From Streptomyces sp. WAC08241 (GTDB taxonomy: Bacteria > Actinomycetota > Actinomycetes > Streptomycetales > Streptomycetaceae), in assembly GCA_007858575.1 (NCBI GenBank), contig CP042279.1:5892501-5956500 (forward strand): a stretch of DNA of 64,000 nt, in the 5' to 3' direction. Both the position numbers and the translations under genes were made by a program. The notes beneath the pieces were generated by a model that searched no databases, was not told the origin of the DNA, and saw only the letters and a list, made by a program, of their open reading frames with translations. Below are positions 28,434-37,249 of the stretch, piece after piece (the stretch's first letter is position 1; each line of letters begins with the position of its first letter).

Positions 28434-28975
28434 GTCTCCACTCCCGCAGCCACCACCAGTCCCGCCAACGACACTCCCCACAGCCGGCAGGCGTCCGGGA
28501 AGCCGAAGCCCGCCAAGAAGCCCGTCGTCCCGCCCGGAGCGGCCCCCGTGCGGGCCTTCCCGTGAGGCCGGCGCGCGCCCGGGTCACCAGCGGCACGAGA
28601 CCGGCCGCCGCGGCCAGCGCGAGGCACGCCAGCTCCAGGGGCATGTGGGGCAGCAGGTGCCGCACGACGCCCCGTGCGCCGAGGACCGCGCCGCCCTGCC
28701 CCCGTAGTAGCCGGCGAGGGCCCCCGTCAGGAGGGTCAGCGGGATCGTCATCACGCCGAACGTGACGACGCCCAGGAAGAGGGCCGCGGAGACGCCGACG
28801 TTCCGCGCCAGGATCTCCGTGAACAGGTTCCAGTCGCCGTGCTTGGGGCGTAACTCACCCCGGTGGGGTCGGCGGGCGCCCACCGCCAGCCCGCGCCGAA
28901 CGCGACGGACCACAGCAGGGCTCCGCACGCCACGGCGGGCCACTGCCGCCGGAAGAGCCCGCTTCTCGTCTCCAT
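28418..28975 (-). CDS. SpoIIM/DUF95-family membrane protein
   Basis: About 186 residues, several hydrophobic segments. Characteristic stretches: NLFTEILARNVGVSAALFLGVVTFGVMTIPLTLLTGALAGYYGG, then RHLLPHMPLELACLALAAAAGLVP and GVSLAGLVVAAGVETWVST. The N-x-N helix followed by the LPHxxxELxA motif is typical of stage II sporulation protein M-like proteins. A DUF95/SpoIIM protein is the hallmark accessory gene of circular bacteriocin clusters, where it is needed for maturation and secretion. ATG 28975. Indels lie near 28855, 28700 and 28560. It is the first gene after the precursor. Confidence 0.78.
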
Positions 28976-29020
28976 GTGCCTCTCGCCGATCGCCGCGCCG
29001 CCGGGCGCCTCCGTACAGAG

Positions 29021-29064
29021 GGCGGGCCCACCGGTCCCGTGCGCGGGGAGCCGGTGGACCCGCC
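29021..29064 (-). terminator. Attenuator-like hairpin after the bacteriocin precursor
   Basis: A 14-bp stem with one mismatch (29021-29034 with 29051-29064) and a 16-nt loop sits 11 bp past the precursor stop and 46 bp before the SpoIIM-like ATG. A partial terminator here would give more precursor mRNA than transporter mRNA. Confidence 0.7.
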
Positions 29065-29074
29065 GGTGTCGTTC

Positions 29075-29356
29075 CTAGGCGATGACGGCCTTCTTGCCGC
29101 CCTTCTTGATGGCCTGCTTGACGCCCCAGATCACGAGGGAGCCCACCGCGAGGCCACCGGAGACCAGGCCGACGGCGGAGGCCACGTCCATGCCCGTCAT
29201 GATCGCCTGGTAGGCGACGGAGGCGGAGTCCTTGCTCATGTTCAGCGCGCTCTTCAGGAAGAACGGGGTGGCGGCGGCCGCGACCACGAAGGCGCCGAGG
29301 ACGGTGGCCGTGACGGCGGCGGCGGACAGGGGACGGCGTACTGCCGAGCGGTTCAT
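29075..29356 (-). CDS. Circular bacteriocin precursor, AS-48-like
   Basis: 93 residues, intact. A basic N-terminus (MNRSAVRRPL) and Ala/Val-rich hydrophobic stretch (residues 11-34) precede a Gly/Ala/Val/Ile-rich helical region (MDVASAVGLVSGGLAVGSLVIWGV) and a Lys-rich end, VKQAIKKGGKKAVIA. The end closely resembles that of enterocin AS-48 (KKEIKKKGKRAVIAW). Known precursors of this class are 60-105 residues, with the last residue joined to the first residue of the mature part after leader removal. The leader cut is not obvious: a mature peptide of 60-70 residues would start near residues 24-34. ATG 29356 with AAGGAA. Neighbours are a SpoIIM/DUF95 protein and ABC exporters, as expected. It probably forms pores in Gram-positive membranes. 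Confidence 0.75.
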   Translation of the reverse strand: MNRSAVRRPLSAAAVTATVLGAFVVAAAATPFFLKSALNMSKDSASVAYQAIMTGMDVASAVGLVSGGLAVGSLVIWGVKQAIKKGGKKAVIA

Positions 29357-29394
29357 GAAGCGTGTTCCTTCGCGTCGTTCTCTACGATCGGAAG

Positions 29395-29454
29395 GCGTGC
29401 ACGCCCCGATTGGCGCGGGGCGTGCACGCGTTCCGGCTCGGCGTCACGCCGAGC
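29395..29454. promoter_or_regulatory. Two palindromes upstream of the bacteriocin gene
   Basis: A perfect 14-bp inverted repeat (29395-29408 / 29416-29429, loop ATTGGCG) is followed by a 9-bp palindrome GCTCGGCGT-C-ACGCCGAGC (29436-29454). They lie 39-98 bp before the precursor start, in the divergent region shared with the LuxR-type regulator, so they could be operators or a 5' UTR attenuator. Confidence 0.7.
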
Positions 29455-29674
29455 TCTGTTGATCATCGGCGGCGGCGCGGGGGCGTGTACTGCCTGTTGG
29501 CGGGTCCGTTCGGCAGTTACCCGGGCGTAGCTGGTGCGAAGGTCTCGTATCGGACGCAAAGCGGGCAGAGGCCCGATAGGGGACGACTGCCTGACATGCG
29601 CCTCAATACTATGAAGTAACTTGGCCCCGACCATGCTTGACGTCCTTTTCCGGCCATCGGCTTCTCGGGGAACC

Positions 29675-30309
29675 GTGTTGAATGTTTCGATAGCCCATCA
29701 CCATCCGCTGATCCGCGCGGCCCTCGTGCGATCCCTTTCGGGAGGGGTGAGTTCGCGGTCGCGGGCCACGGCGGCGCCGACGAGGTGCTCGCCTGGGTGC
29801 GGACGCGGCCGCGCTCGGTCGTCCTCGCCTCCCGCACCCTGCCCGGCGTCGGCCGGCTGCTCGCCGCCCTGAAGGGCGACGAGGCGTCGCGCGTCCCGGT
29901 CGCCCTGCTCGGCGAGGCCACCGCCACGCGTCCCGCCGTCGTCGGCCTGCTCCCCGGGCGCCTCCGGCTACCTCCCCGAGGACGCGGACGCCGACGCCCT
30001 CTCGCACGCCGTGCACACCCTCGCCTCGGGCGCCGCCGTGCTGCCCGCCTCCTGGATCCGCCACACCGGCGCCGTGGCGTTCGGGGCGGAGGAGCGGGCG
30101 GCCGGCGCCTCCCCGCCCTCTCCCTGCGCGAGCGGGAGGTGCTCGTCCTGCTCGGCCAGGGCCTGACCAACCAGCAGATCGGGAAGCGGCTCGGTCTCGG
30201 CGCGGGCACCGTGAAGTCGTACATCAGCGCCGTCTACACGAAGTGCGGCGTCGACAACCGCGTGCAGGCCGCGCTGTTCGCGCACGGGATAGAAGTCCTG
30301 GCGGCCTGA
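29675..30309 (+). CDS. LuxR-type response regulator with degenerate receiver
   Basis: About 211 residues. The N-terminal receiver reads VSIAHHHPLIRAALVRSLSG, where the usual acidic DD pair of LADDHPLVR is HH, and the strand that normally holds the phosphorylated Asp reads VVLASRTLPG, with Ser in its place. The C-terminal NarL/LuxR HTH is normal: LSLREREVLVLLGQGLTNQQIGKRLGLGAGTVKSYISAVYTKCGVDNRVQAAL. Start GTG 29675 is favoured; ATG 29633 is possible. Indels lie near 29745, 29960 and 30110. It is divergent from the bacteriocin precursor and probably controls it. Its activity cannot depend on classical Asp phosphorylation if this sequence is right. Confidence 0.75.
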
Positions 30310-30370
30310 GGCGGCGCACCCCTTCCGCGCGCACGCGCAACGGGTGCGGGCCCGCCCGCTGCGCGAGTGC

Positions 30371-30404
30371 CCCTTCCGCGCGCACGCGCGCGCGCGCGGA
30401 AGGG
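30371..30404 (+). terminator. Hairpin terminator after the LuxR-type regulator
   Basis: A 13-bp stem (CCCTTCCGCGCGC 30371-30383 with GCGCGCGGAAGGG 30392-30404) lies 62 bp past the stop. A partial copy of the left arm is at 30321-30333. Confidence 0.75.
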
Positions 30405-30536
30405 TTCGCCCTTGCCGGGGCATTGGTCTAGTCCAAACTGATCATCGACGAAGCCTCTGCAGAGTCGGCCGTGCACGGCCCGCCAGGCCGCCGCCGGTCA
30501 TGATCGACAGGACGCGGTCATCGATGAGGGGATGCC

Positions 30537-33258
30537 ATGTCGGAGCGGGCGTCGGCCACGGGGGTTCCCGGGGTGATCCGGACGACGGGCCGGGGCCGTT
30601 CGGCGCGCGGCTCCGGGCGCTGCGCAGACGGGCCGGGCTGAGTCAGGAGACGGCCGCCGCGCGGGCCGGGATCAGCACCCGGGCGCTGCGCGACATCGAG
30701 TGCGGGCGGGTCCGGCGGCCCCAGGCGCGCACCCTCCAGCGGCTCGCCGGGGCGCTCGGCCTCACCGGCGACGAGCCGGCGGACCTGCTGGCCGCCGCCC
30801 GCGCCGGGCGCCGCGCGGCGCCGGGCGGCCGCGGCTCCTCATCCTCGGCCCGCTCTCGCTCCGGCGCGGCCGGACCCCCGTCCCCGTCACCAGCCCCATG
30901 CTGCGCCGCCTCCTCGGGCTGCTCGCGCTCAAGCACCCCGAGCCCGCCACCCAGCGGGAGATCACCGACGTCCTCTGGCCGTCCGGGCCGCCCAGCTCCC
31001 ACCAGAGCCTCGTCCACACCTACGTCAGCCAGGTCCGCCGGCTCCTCGAACAGGACGGTCCGTCGCCCGGCGTCGCCCGGACCCCCGTCGGCTACCTCCT
31101 CGAAGCGCCCCGGAACCAGATCGACCTCGGCCACTTCGACGAACTCCTCGACCAGGCCGAGCGCCTGCACCGCGCGCCCGACCCGGCGTCCGCCCACGAG
31201 GCGCTGACGCAGGCCCTGCGCTGGTGGCGGGGCCCGGTCCTCGCGGACGCCGACCCCGTGCTGCGCCAGCACCCCGCCGCGGTGGTCGCCAACGAGCGGC
31301 GGGTCAGGGCCGTCCTGCTCCACGCCGACACCGCCCTGCTGCTGCGCCGGCCCGAGGAGGCCGTCCCGGTGCTGTGGGACATGGTCAACGCCGAGCCCCT
31401 CCACGAGGGCCTGCACGCCCGGCTCATCCTCGCCCTCGCCAGTCGCGGCGAACAGGCCGCCGCGCTCGGCGTCTTCAACCGGCTGCGCGACCGCCTCGAC
31501 GACGAACTGGGCATCGCGCCCGGCGCCGAGGTCCGCGACGCCCACCTGCGGGTCCTGCGCCAGCAACTGCCCTCGCCCGGCGCCCCGGCCGCCCCGCCCC
31601 GCGCCCCGGCCGTCCCGCGCCCTCCGGCCGCACCGACCCCGCCGGGCCCCTCCCGGCCCAACTGCCCGCCACGGCCGGGCCCTACGTCGGGCGGCGGCGG
31701 CAGATGCGGGAGCTGGACGCCCTCGTCGCGCCCGACCCGGCGGCCCGCGCGCACGTGATGGCGGTGGTCGGCGCGCCCGGGGTCGGCAAGACCGCCCTCG
31801 CCAAGCACTGGGCGCACACCCGGCGCGAACGCTTCGAGGACGGGCAGCTCTTCGTCGACCTGCGCGGCCACTCCCCGCTCCCGACGCTGCGCCCCGGCGA
31901 CGTCCTCGCGCAGTTCCTCCGCGCCCTGGGCGCCCCGCCCGGCGGGCTGCCCGCCGACGAGGACGAGGCCGCCGCGCTGTACCGCACGCTGCTCGCCGAC
32001 CGGCGGATGCTGATCGTCCTCGACAACGCGCGCGACGCCGAACAGGTCAGGCCGCTCATCCCCGGCGCCCGGGGCTGCGCCGTGGTGATCACCAGCCGCA
32101 GCCGGCTCGCGGGCCTCGTCGCCAGCGACGGCGCCCACCAGCTCGTCCTGGACGTCCTCGACCCCGAGGAGGGCCGCGGGCTGCTCGCCGCCACCATCGG
32201 CGAGAGCCGGGTCGCGGCCGAGGAGGAGGCGGCCCGCAGGCTCGTGCGGGTCTGCGGCGGCCTGCCCTCGCCATCCGGATCGCCGGGGCCAACCTGCTCG
32301 CCCGCGACGTCCGCATCGCCGACCACTGCGCCGCCTTACCCGGCGACGACATGCTCAGCCGCCTGCGCGTCGAGGGCGACCGGCGCTCGACCGTACGGGC
32401 CGCCTTCGACCTCTCGTACCACGCGCTCCCGGCGGCGGGCCGGCGGATGTTCCGGCTGCTCGGCCTGATGCCGGGACCCGACCTCACCGTGGACGGCGCC
32501 GCGGCCCTCGCGGACACCACCTCGGCCGAGGCGGCCGGACTCCTCGCGGTCCTGACCGACGCCCACCTCGTACGGGAACGGGCGGCCGGCCGGTTCGGAC
32601 TCCACGACCTGCTGCGCTCGTACGCCCGCGAGCTGGCCGGCCGGAGGAGGCGCACGCCGCCCGGCAGCGGCTCTTCGACTGGTACTCTACCACGCCGACG
32701 CGGCGGCCCGGCTGCTCCACCCGGCGGAGGCGGCCGCGTCCGCCGGTACGGCCGCGCCCTCGGCCGCGCTGGTCTTCTCGGACCACGGCGGGGCCTCGGA
32801 GTGGCTGGACGGCGAGCGGGAGAACCTGGCCGGAGCCGTCCTCCAGGCGTCCGGAACCGGCTTCACCACCGTCGCCTGGCGCCTGGCCGAAAGCCTCCAC
32901 CCCTACCTCTCGACGAGGATGTACACGGGCGACTGCCTCAAGGTCGCGACCGCCAGCCTGTTCGCCGCCGTCGCCGACGGCGAGCCGCGGGCCCAGGCCT
33001 CCGCCCAACTGCGGCGCGCCGAGTGCCACCGGGCGCTGGGGAACGACGCGCAGGCCCTGGAGCTGTTCGGCAGCGCCCTGGACCTCGCGCGGCAGGCCGA
33101 CTGGACCGAGGGCAGGTCTCGCCCTGCGCCGCATCGGCGCCGCGCACCAGGAGAACGGCTCCGCGCGCCTGGCCTCCGGCTACCTCTCCCGGGCCCGCGA
33201 GCTCGCCCGGTGCGGCGCCGGGGCCGACGCCGCCGAGGGCCCCGACCTGCCCGGGTGA
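30537..33258 (+). CDS. XRE-SARP-NB-ARC pathway regulator (AfsR/SARP type)
   Basis: Large transcriptional activator of about 905 residues. An N-terminal XRE HTH (LRALRRRAGLSQETAAARAGISTRALRDIECGRVRRP) precedes the SARP OmpR-like winged helix (LLALKHPEPATQREITDVLWP, YVSQVRRLLEQ), the BTAD domain (RAVLLHADTALLLRRPEEAVPVLWDMVNAEPLHEGLHARLILALASRGEQAAALGVFNRLRDRLDDELGIAPG), an NB-ARC ATPase (P-loop GAPGVGKTALA, Walker B MLIVLDNARDAEQV, ITSRSRLAGL) and a C-terminal helical part. ATG 30537 is preferred, with one missing G near 30575 restoring MSERASATGVPG to GDPDDGPG; ATG 30524 is the alternative. Other indels lie near 30840, 31640, 32270, 32645, 32690 and 33115. The 22-bp repeats just downstream look like its binding site. 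Confidence 0.85.
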
Positions 33259-33676
33259 CGGCCCGCCGGTGCGTCGGCTTTCGGCCAACTGCCTTTTGTT
33301 GCGGGAAGTTGAACGTGCGGAAGGACAAGTACTCCGGCAGTTGCCACAGTTCTGCCGGTTGCCACGGGCATACCTGCGGCGGGCTCCGGAACCACAGGTG
33401 GGCACCGGTGCGCCCGTCCCCGGGCGGCCTTCCGGAGACCGCCGGTCCTCTGGTCCGGCTGTAGGGGCCGCCCAGTCCGGGGCCATACGGTGTGGCCGCA
33501 CCGCAAAGCCGTCGCCCGAAGCGATCCGTACGCAGTTCCGAAGCGATCCCCACGTCATACCGAAGCGATCCCCACGCAATACCGAAGCGTTCCGGAGCCG
33601 CCGCCCCCGGACGGGCTCCCGCACCGTTCCCGCACCCCCCCGCCGACCACATCCGTGCGACCAGAACGAGGTGACG
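33259..33676. promoter_or_regulatory. Intergenic promoter region of the AurF/aaRS-like cluster
   Basis: 418 bp between the SARP gene and the TrmB/LuxR gene. Besides the 22-bp repeats (separate entry), the first part (33270-33400) is relatively AT-richer, with a CCGGCAGTTGCC / CCGGTTGCC repeat. No gene is seen. No sure -10 element can be placed. Confidence 0.5.
33516..33593 (+). promoter_or_regulatory. Four 22-bp-spaced direct repeats, probable SARP operator
   Basis: CCGAAGCGATCC at 33516, 33538 and 33560 and CCGAAGCGTTCC at 33582: exactly 22 bp apart, two helical turns, so all lie on one DNA face. SARP proteins bind heptamer direct repeats at 11- or 22-bp period near the -35 region. The array sits 84 bp upstream of the TrmB/LuxR regulator that opens the second biosynthetic cluster. 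Confidence 0.78.
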
Positions 33677-34702
33677 ATGGAAACCGCGACACAGATCCCA
33701 CGCCAGGAAGCCCGGAGGGCCGCCCCCGTGGACGATTTCGTGGTCACGTTCTACGAGCGGGCCGTCGGGCGCGCCGACTTCAGCCCCGCCGGGATCGCCG
33801 AGGAGCTGGGCGTCCCGCGCCACCGGGCCGAGCAGGCGGTCGCCGTGCTGCGCGAACTGCGCCTGGTCAAGCCCGCCGAGGACGGCACGGGCCGACTGGT
33901 CGCGGTCAGCCCGGAGGCCGCCCAGATGGAGCTGCTCGTCCCCCTGGAGCGGGAGATCCTCGACGGACGCCGCCGCCTCGCCGGGTTCAAGGGACAGCTC
34001 AGCTCCTTCGCGGCCGCGTTCGAGAAGCAGTCCCGGGCCCGCGCCGAGTCGGTGGTGATCACCGACGACCGGGAGGAGATCGAGCTGCGCCTCCTCGAAG
34101 CCGCCCAGGCCTGCACCACCGAGGTCCTGGTGATGCAGCCCTGCGTGGCCCGCGAGACCCCTGAGCTGCGGCTGGCCCGCCCCTCGTCCTCGACGTGCTG
34201 CGGCGCGGCGCGCAGGGGCGGATCCTCTACCCCACACCGCCCGCGGCGACTCCGACACCCGCGCGCACCTCGGCGAGATCCTGCCCGCGGGCGGCCGGGT
34301 GCGCACCACCAAGGAGGTGCGCGACCGCTTCCTGGTCTTCGACCGGAAGACGGCCTTCATCCCGGCCGGCGAGGGCGAGGCCATCGCCGTCGTCTACGAC
34401 GGCGCGGTCGCGTTCTTCCTCGCCGGGCTGCACGCCCGGGTCTGGGAGTCCGCGTTCGACTTCGACTCCGGGGCGTTCGGCTACGCCGGGACGATGGGGA
34501 CCTGAAGGCGACCCTGCTCGCCCTGCTCGCCTCCGGCGCCAAGGACGAGGCCATCGCCCGCCGGGTGGGCATGTCCGAGCGGACCCTCCGCCGCCACGTG
34601 GCCGCGATCATGCAGGAGCTGTCGGCCGGCAGCCGCTTCCAGGCCGGCGTCCTCGCCGCCCGGGCCGGCCTGGTCGACCTGACCCTGGAGAGCGCCGCGT
34701 GA
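33677..34702 (+). CDS. TrmB-type / LuxR-HTH regulator, second copy
   Basis: About 342 residues. The N-terminal winged helix (DFVVTFYERAVGRADFSPAGIAEELGVPRHRAEQAVAVLRELRLV) is followed by a coiled-coil linker (VPLEREILDGRRRLAGFKGQLSSFAAAFEKQ), a PLD-like sensor (EVLVMQPCVARETPELRLA, DVLRRGAQGRILYP, RTTKEVRDRFLVFDRKTAFIPAG) and a C-terminal HTH (LKATLLALLASGAKDEAIARRVGMSERTLRRHVAAIMQELSAGSRFQAGVLAAR). ATG 33677. Indels lie near 34180, 34240 and 34500. Same architecture as 11574-12554. It probably controls the cluster that follows, itself under SARP control (inference from the upstream repeats). Confidence 0.8.
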   Translation: METATQIPRQEARRAAPVDDFVVTFYERAVGRADFSPAGIAEELGVPRHRAEQAVAVLRELRLVKPAEDGTGRLVAVSPEAAQMELLVPLEREILDGRRRLAGFKGQLSSFAAAFEKQSRARAESVVITDDREEIELRLLEAAQACTTEVLVMQPCVARETPELRLARPSSSTCCGAARRGGSSTPHRPRRLRHPRAPRRDPARGRPGAHHQGGARPLPGLRPEDGLHPGRRGRGHRRRLRRRGRVLPRRAARPGLGVRVRLRLRGVRLRRDDGDLKATLLALLASGAKDEAIARRVGMSERTLRRHVAAIMQELSAGSRFQAGVLAARAGLVDLTLESAA

Positions 34703-34760
34703 GCCGCTACGACCACGTCGACCTGACCCTGGGGAGCCCCGCGTGAGCCGCTACGACCAC
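34673..34760 (+). repeat. 44-bp tandem duplication across a stop/start junction
   Basis: Unit 1 (34673-34716) and unit 2 (34717-34760) differ at two bases. Each carries a GTGA stop/start overlap (GTG 34699 and GTG 34743). The first GTG now opens a 15-codon dead-end frame ending at the second junction, so the downstream gene must start at 34743 or be reinitiated. Confidence 0.9.
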
Positions 34761-35424
34761 ATCGCGTACACCCCGTCCGTACGCAAGGCCCAGGAGGAGA
34801 TGGGCAGTGCCACGGCGGCCGGCCGGCGCCTGCGGGAGCCGGACGGGGGCCCGAGCCGCTCACCGCCGACGCGGCCGGCTTCATCCGGGGCCTGGACGGC
34901 TTCCTGTTCTCCAGCGTGAGCGAGAGCGGCTGGCCGTACATCCAGTTCCGGGGCGGCCCGCCGGGCTTCGTCCACGTCCTGGACCCGCGCACCCTCGCCT
35001 ACCTGGACGTCCGGGGCAATCGGCAGTACATCACCACCGGCAACCTGCGCGGCGACGACCGGGTCGCCCTCTTCTTCATCGACCACGCCCGCCGGACCCG
35101 CCTCAAACTGTTCGGCCGCGCCACCGCCGTGCCGGCCGACGAGGACCCCGCGCTCGCCGAGCGCCTGGACGCGACGCGTACCGAGGAACGGTCGAACAGC
35201 TCGTCACCGTCCGGGTCGAGGCCTTCGCCTGGAACTGCCCCAACCACATCACCCCCGCTTCAGCCAGGAGGAGCTCTCCGAGGTCCTGGCGCCGGTCCGC
35301 GGCCGTCTCGCCGCCCTGGAGGACGAGAACGCGGCCCTGCGCGCGGAACTCGCCGCGCTGCGGGGGACGGCGGTCCGCCTTCTCCCTGAGGCCCGGGGGA
35401 TCACCGCGCCGCTCCGTCCACTGA
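34743..35424 (+). CDS. Pyridoxamine-5'-phosphate-oxidase-like split-barrel flavin protein
   Basis: About 225 residues. GTG 34743 (MSRYDHIAYTPSVRKAQEEMGS). The split-barrel core is visible: FIRGLDGFLFSSVSESGWPYIQFRGGPPGFVHVLDPRTLAYLDVRGNRQYITTGNLRGDDRVALFFIDHARRTRLKLFGRA, then VTVRVEAFAWNCPNHITP. A C-terminal heptad helix (VRGRLAALEDENAALRAELAALRG) follows. The family binds FMN, F420 or haem. Indels lie near 34840, 35180, 35260 and 35360, and the true stop is uncertain (35424 in one frame). It is linked to the regulator by the duplicated GTGA and lies 96 bp before the diiron oxygenase. A redox role in the pathway is inferred. Confidence 0.72.
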
Positions 35425-35520
35425 CCGAATTCGGCAGCCGGTTCCGGGCATTGAGGAACCTCCCCGGGGCCCAGTCTGGAAACGGCGAAGAACCCTCGAA
35501 GCGAACGGAGAAATCGCGCG

Positions 35521-36393
35521 ATGGTCAGCGACGTGATCGACCGCAACGACCGGTTCCGGGGAATCCTGGACCGGCTCGCCACCAAGTCGATCGACGACTA
35601 CTACAACCCGTACCGGCTGTTCGAGTGGCCGGACCGGCTCCCCGAGGACATGTGGTGGATGAGCCCCGAGCTCACCACCACGTACGGCACGGAATGGGCC
35701 GAGAAGCTCACTCCGCAGCAGCTCCACGCGCTTTCCAAGCACGAGAGCATCAATTTCTACAGCCTCAACGTGCACGGCATCCGGGAACTGCTCATCGAGG
35801 TGGTCAACCGGATCCACACCGCCGGTTTCGAAACGCCGTCGGAGTTCTTCCACCACTTCATCGGTGAGGAGAACGAGCACATGTGGTTCTTCGCCGAATT
35901 CTGCCTCCGCTACGGCGGGAAGATCTACCGGCAGCCGGCCGGCGGCGCGGAGGCGGCCGTCCCCTCGGACAAGATCCAGAGCCTGCTGGTCTTCGCCCGC
36001 ATCCTGATCTTCGAGGAGCTGGTCGACCACTTCAACTCGGCGATGGCCGAGGACGAGCGGCTGCACGAGACGATCCGCGGCATCAACCGCATCCACCACC
36101 AGGACGAGTCCCGGCACATCGCCTTCGGTCGCGAACTGGTCAACCTGCTCTACCTCGACCTCAAGCAGACCGCCACCGAGCAGGAGCTCGACGAGGTCTC
36201 CACCTATCTGCGCCGCTACATGAGGCACAGCTTCGAATCGCTCTACCACCCCCAGGTCTACCGCGACGCCGGCCTGGAGCGCCCGCACGAGCTGCGCCGG
36301 GCCCTCCTTGAGTCCCCGGCCCGCGCCGAGGCCGAGCTGCGCACCTTCCGCAAGACCGCCAGGTACCTCGAGAAGACGGGAATCGTCCGATGA
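35521..36393 (+). CDS. AurF-type diiron oxygenase (putative N-oxygenase)
   Basis: 290 residues, intact frame. Iron-ligand motifs fit p-aminobenzoate N-oxygenase AurF: Glu in LSKHESINFY (about 78), ENEH in GEENEHMWFF (about 117-120), Glu in FEELVDHF (about 162) and the His-x3-Glu-x2-His pattern in IHHQDESRHIAFG (about 191-200), which supplies AurF's extra histidine ligand. AurF-like enzymes oxidise amines to hydroxylamine, nitroso or nitro groups. Other members act on acyl-carrier-bound substrates. The stop overlaps the aaRS-like gene (ATGA), so an amino acid tethered by that ligase is a natural substrate (inference). Confidence 0.85.
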   Translation: MVSDVIDRNDRFRGILDRLATKSIDDYYNPYRLFEWPDRLPEDMWWMSPELTTTYGTEWAEKLTPQQLHALSKHESINFYSLNVHGIRELLIEVVNRIHTAGFETPSEFFHHFIGEENEHMWFFAEFCLRYGGKIYRQPAGGAEAAVPSDKIQSLLVFARILIFEELVDHFNSAMAEDERLHETIRGINRIHHQDESRHIAFGRELVNLLYLDLKQTATEQELDEVSTYLRRYMRHSFESLYHPQVYRDAGLERPHELRRALLESPARAEAELRTFRKTARYLEKTGIVR

Positions 36394-37249
36394 ACCGCCT
36401 GACCGGGAGCGACGGCGCGCCCGCGCTCGCCATCCTCGGGCCCGGGGCCACCCGGCTCGTCCGGGAGCTGGACGGGGTCTTCGCCGGCTGGGGCTCGCGG
36501 ACGGCGCCGAGGAGATCAGCGCCCCGCCGCTCTTCCCGGTGACCGACCTGGAGAAGTTCGACGTCTACACCAACTTCCCCCACCTCGCCTGGGTCGCCGG
36601 TTCGCTCGACCTGGCCGACGACCAGTTCAAGCCGGTGGAGGGGAAGTTCGGCCCCGGCGCGGTGGCCGAGGCGCGGTACGGGCTCCCGCACGCCACCTGC
36701 TACGGCGCCTACCTCTTCCACGAGGGCGGGCAGGTCGCCGACGACGCCCTGGTGACCCTGGTCAACCGCTGCTTCCGCAACGAGGACCACTACGGAGGCC
36801 TGCGCCGCCTCGCCAGCTTCCAGATGCGCGAGATCGTCGCGCTCGGCGGCTTCGAGCACACCCAGCGCGTCCTGACCCGCTTCACCGGACGCATCCAGGC
36901 CTTCGCCGCCGCGCTCGGCATCGAGCTGGGCAGGGAGGCGGCGAGCGACCCGTTCTTCCGGAACGACGGCGGCCGCGCCCTGATGCAGAAGCTCAGCCCG
37001 GTGAAGTACGAGTTCCAGTACGGCGACCTGGCGATCGCCTCCGTCAACACCCACCGCAACTTCTTCGGCGAGCGCTGCGGGATCCGCCTGGCGTCCGGCG
37101 AGCACGCCTACACCTCCTGCGTGGCCTTCGGCCTGGAGCGCTGGCTCGCCGTCCTGACCGAGCACTTCGAGGAGGACCTCGACGCGGCGCTCGACGCGGT
37201 GCGCGAGGCCGCCGCGGCCACGAGCACCGCCGCCGTCGAAGCGCCGTGA
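36390..37249 (+). CDS. Class II aminoacyl-tRNA synthetase-like amino acid:carrier-protein ligase
   Basis: About 286 residues, a seryl-tRNA-synthetase-like catalytic core without a tRNA-binding arm. Motif 2 is CFRNEDHYGGLRRLASFQMREIVALG, motif 3 SGEHAYTSCVAFGLERWLAVL. The Cys in HATCYGAYLF and in TSCVAFG, with a Glu between, fit the zinc site of aa:CP ligases from Bradyrhizobium, which load Gly or Ala onto a carrier protein rather than tRNA. One indel lies near 36497. The ACP at 37860 lies two genes downstream. No anticodon-binding domain is present. The probable role is loading the starter amino acid for the pathway. Confidence 0.83.

Noticed and set aside
28126..28707. Rightward open frame of 193 codons with VADMAGVTEVAGV repeats
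   Set aside because: It is antisense to the bacteriocin-operon membrane gene. The repeats belong to that gene's N-terminal coding region.
30537..33258. SARP gene as a pseudogene because of many frame changes
   Set aside because: All domains are present in order, and the shifts follow the same homopolymer pattern as in essential genes.
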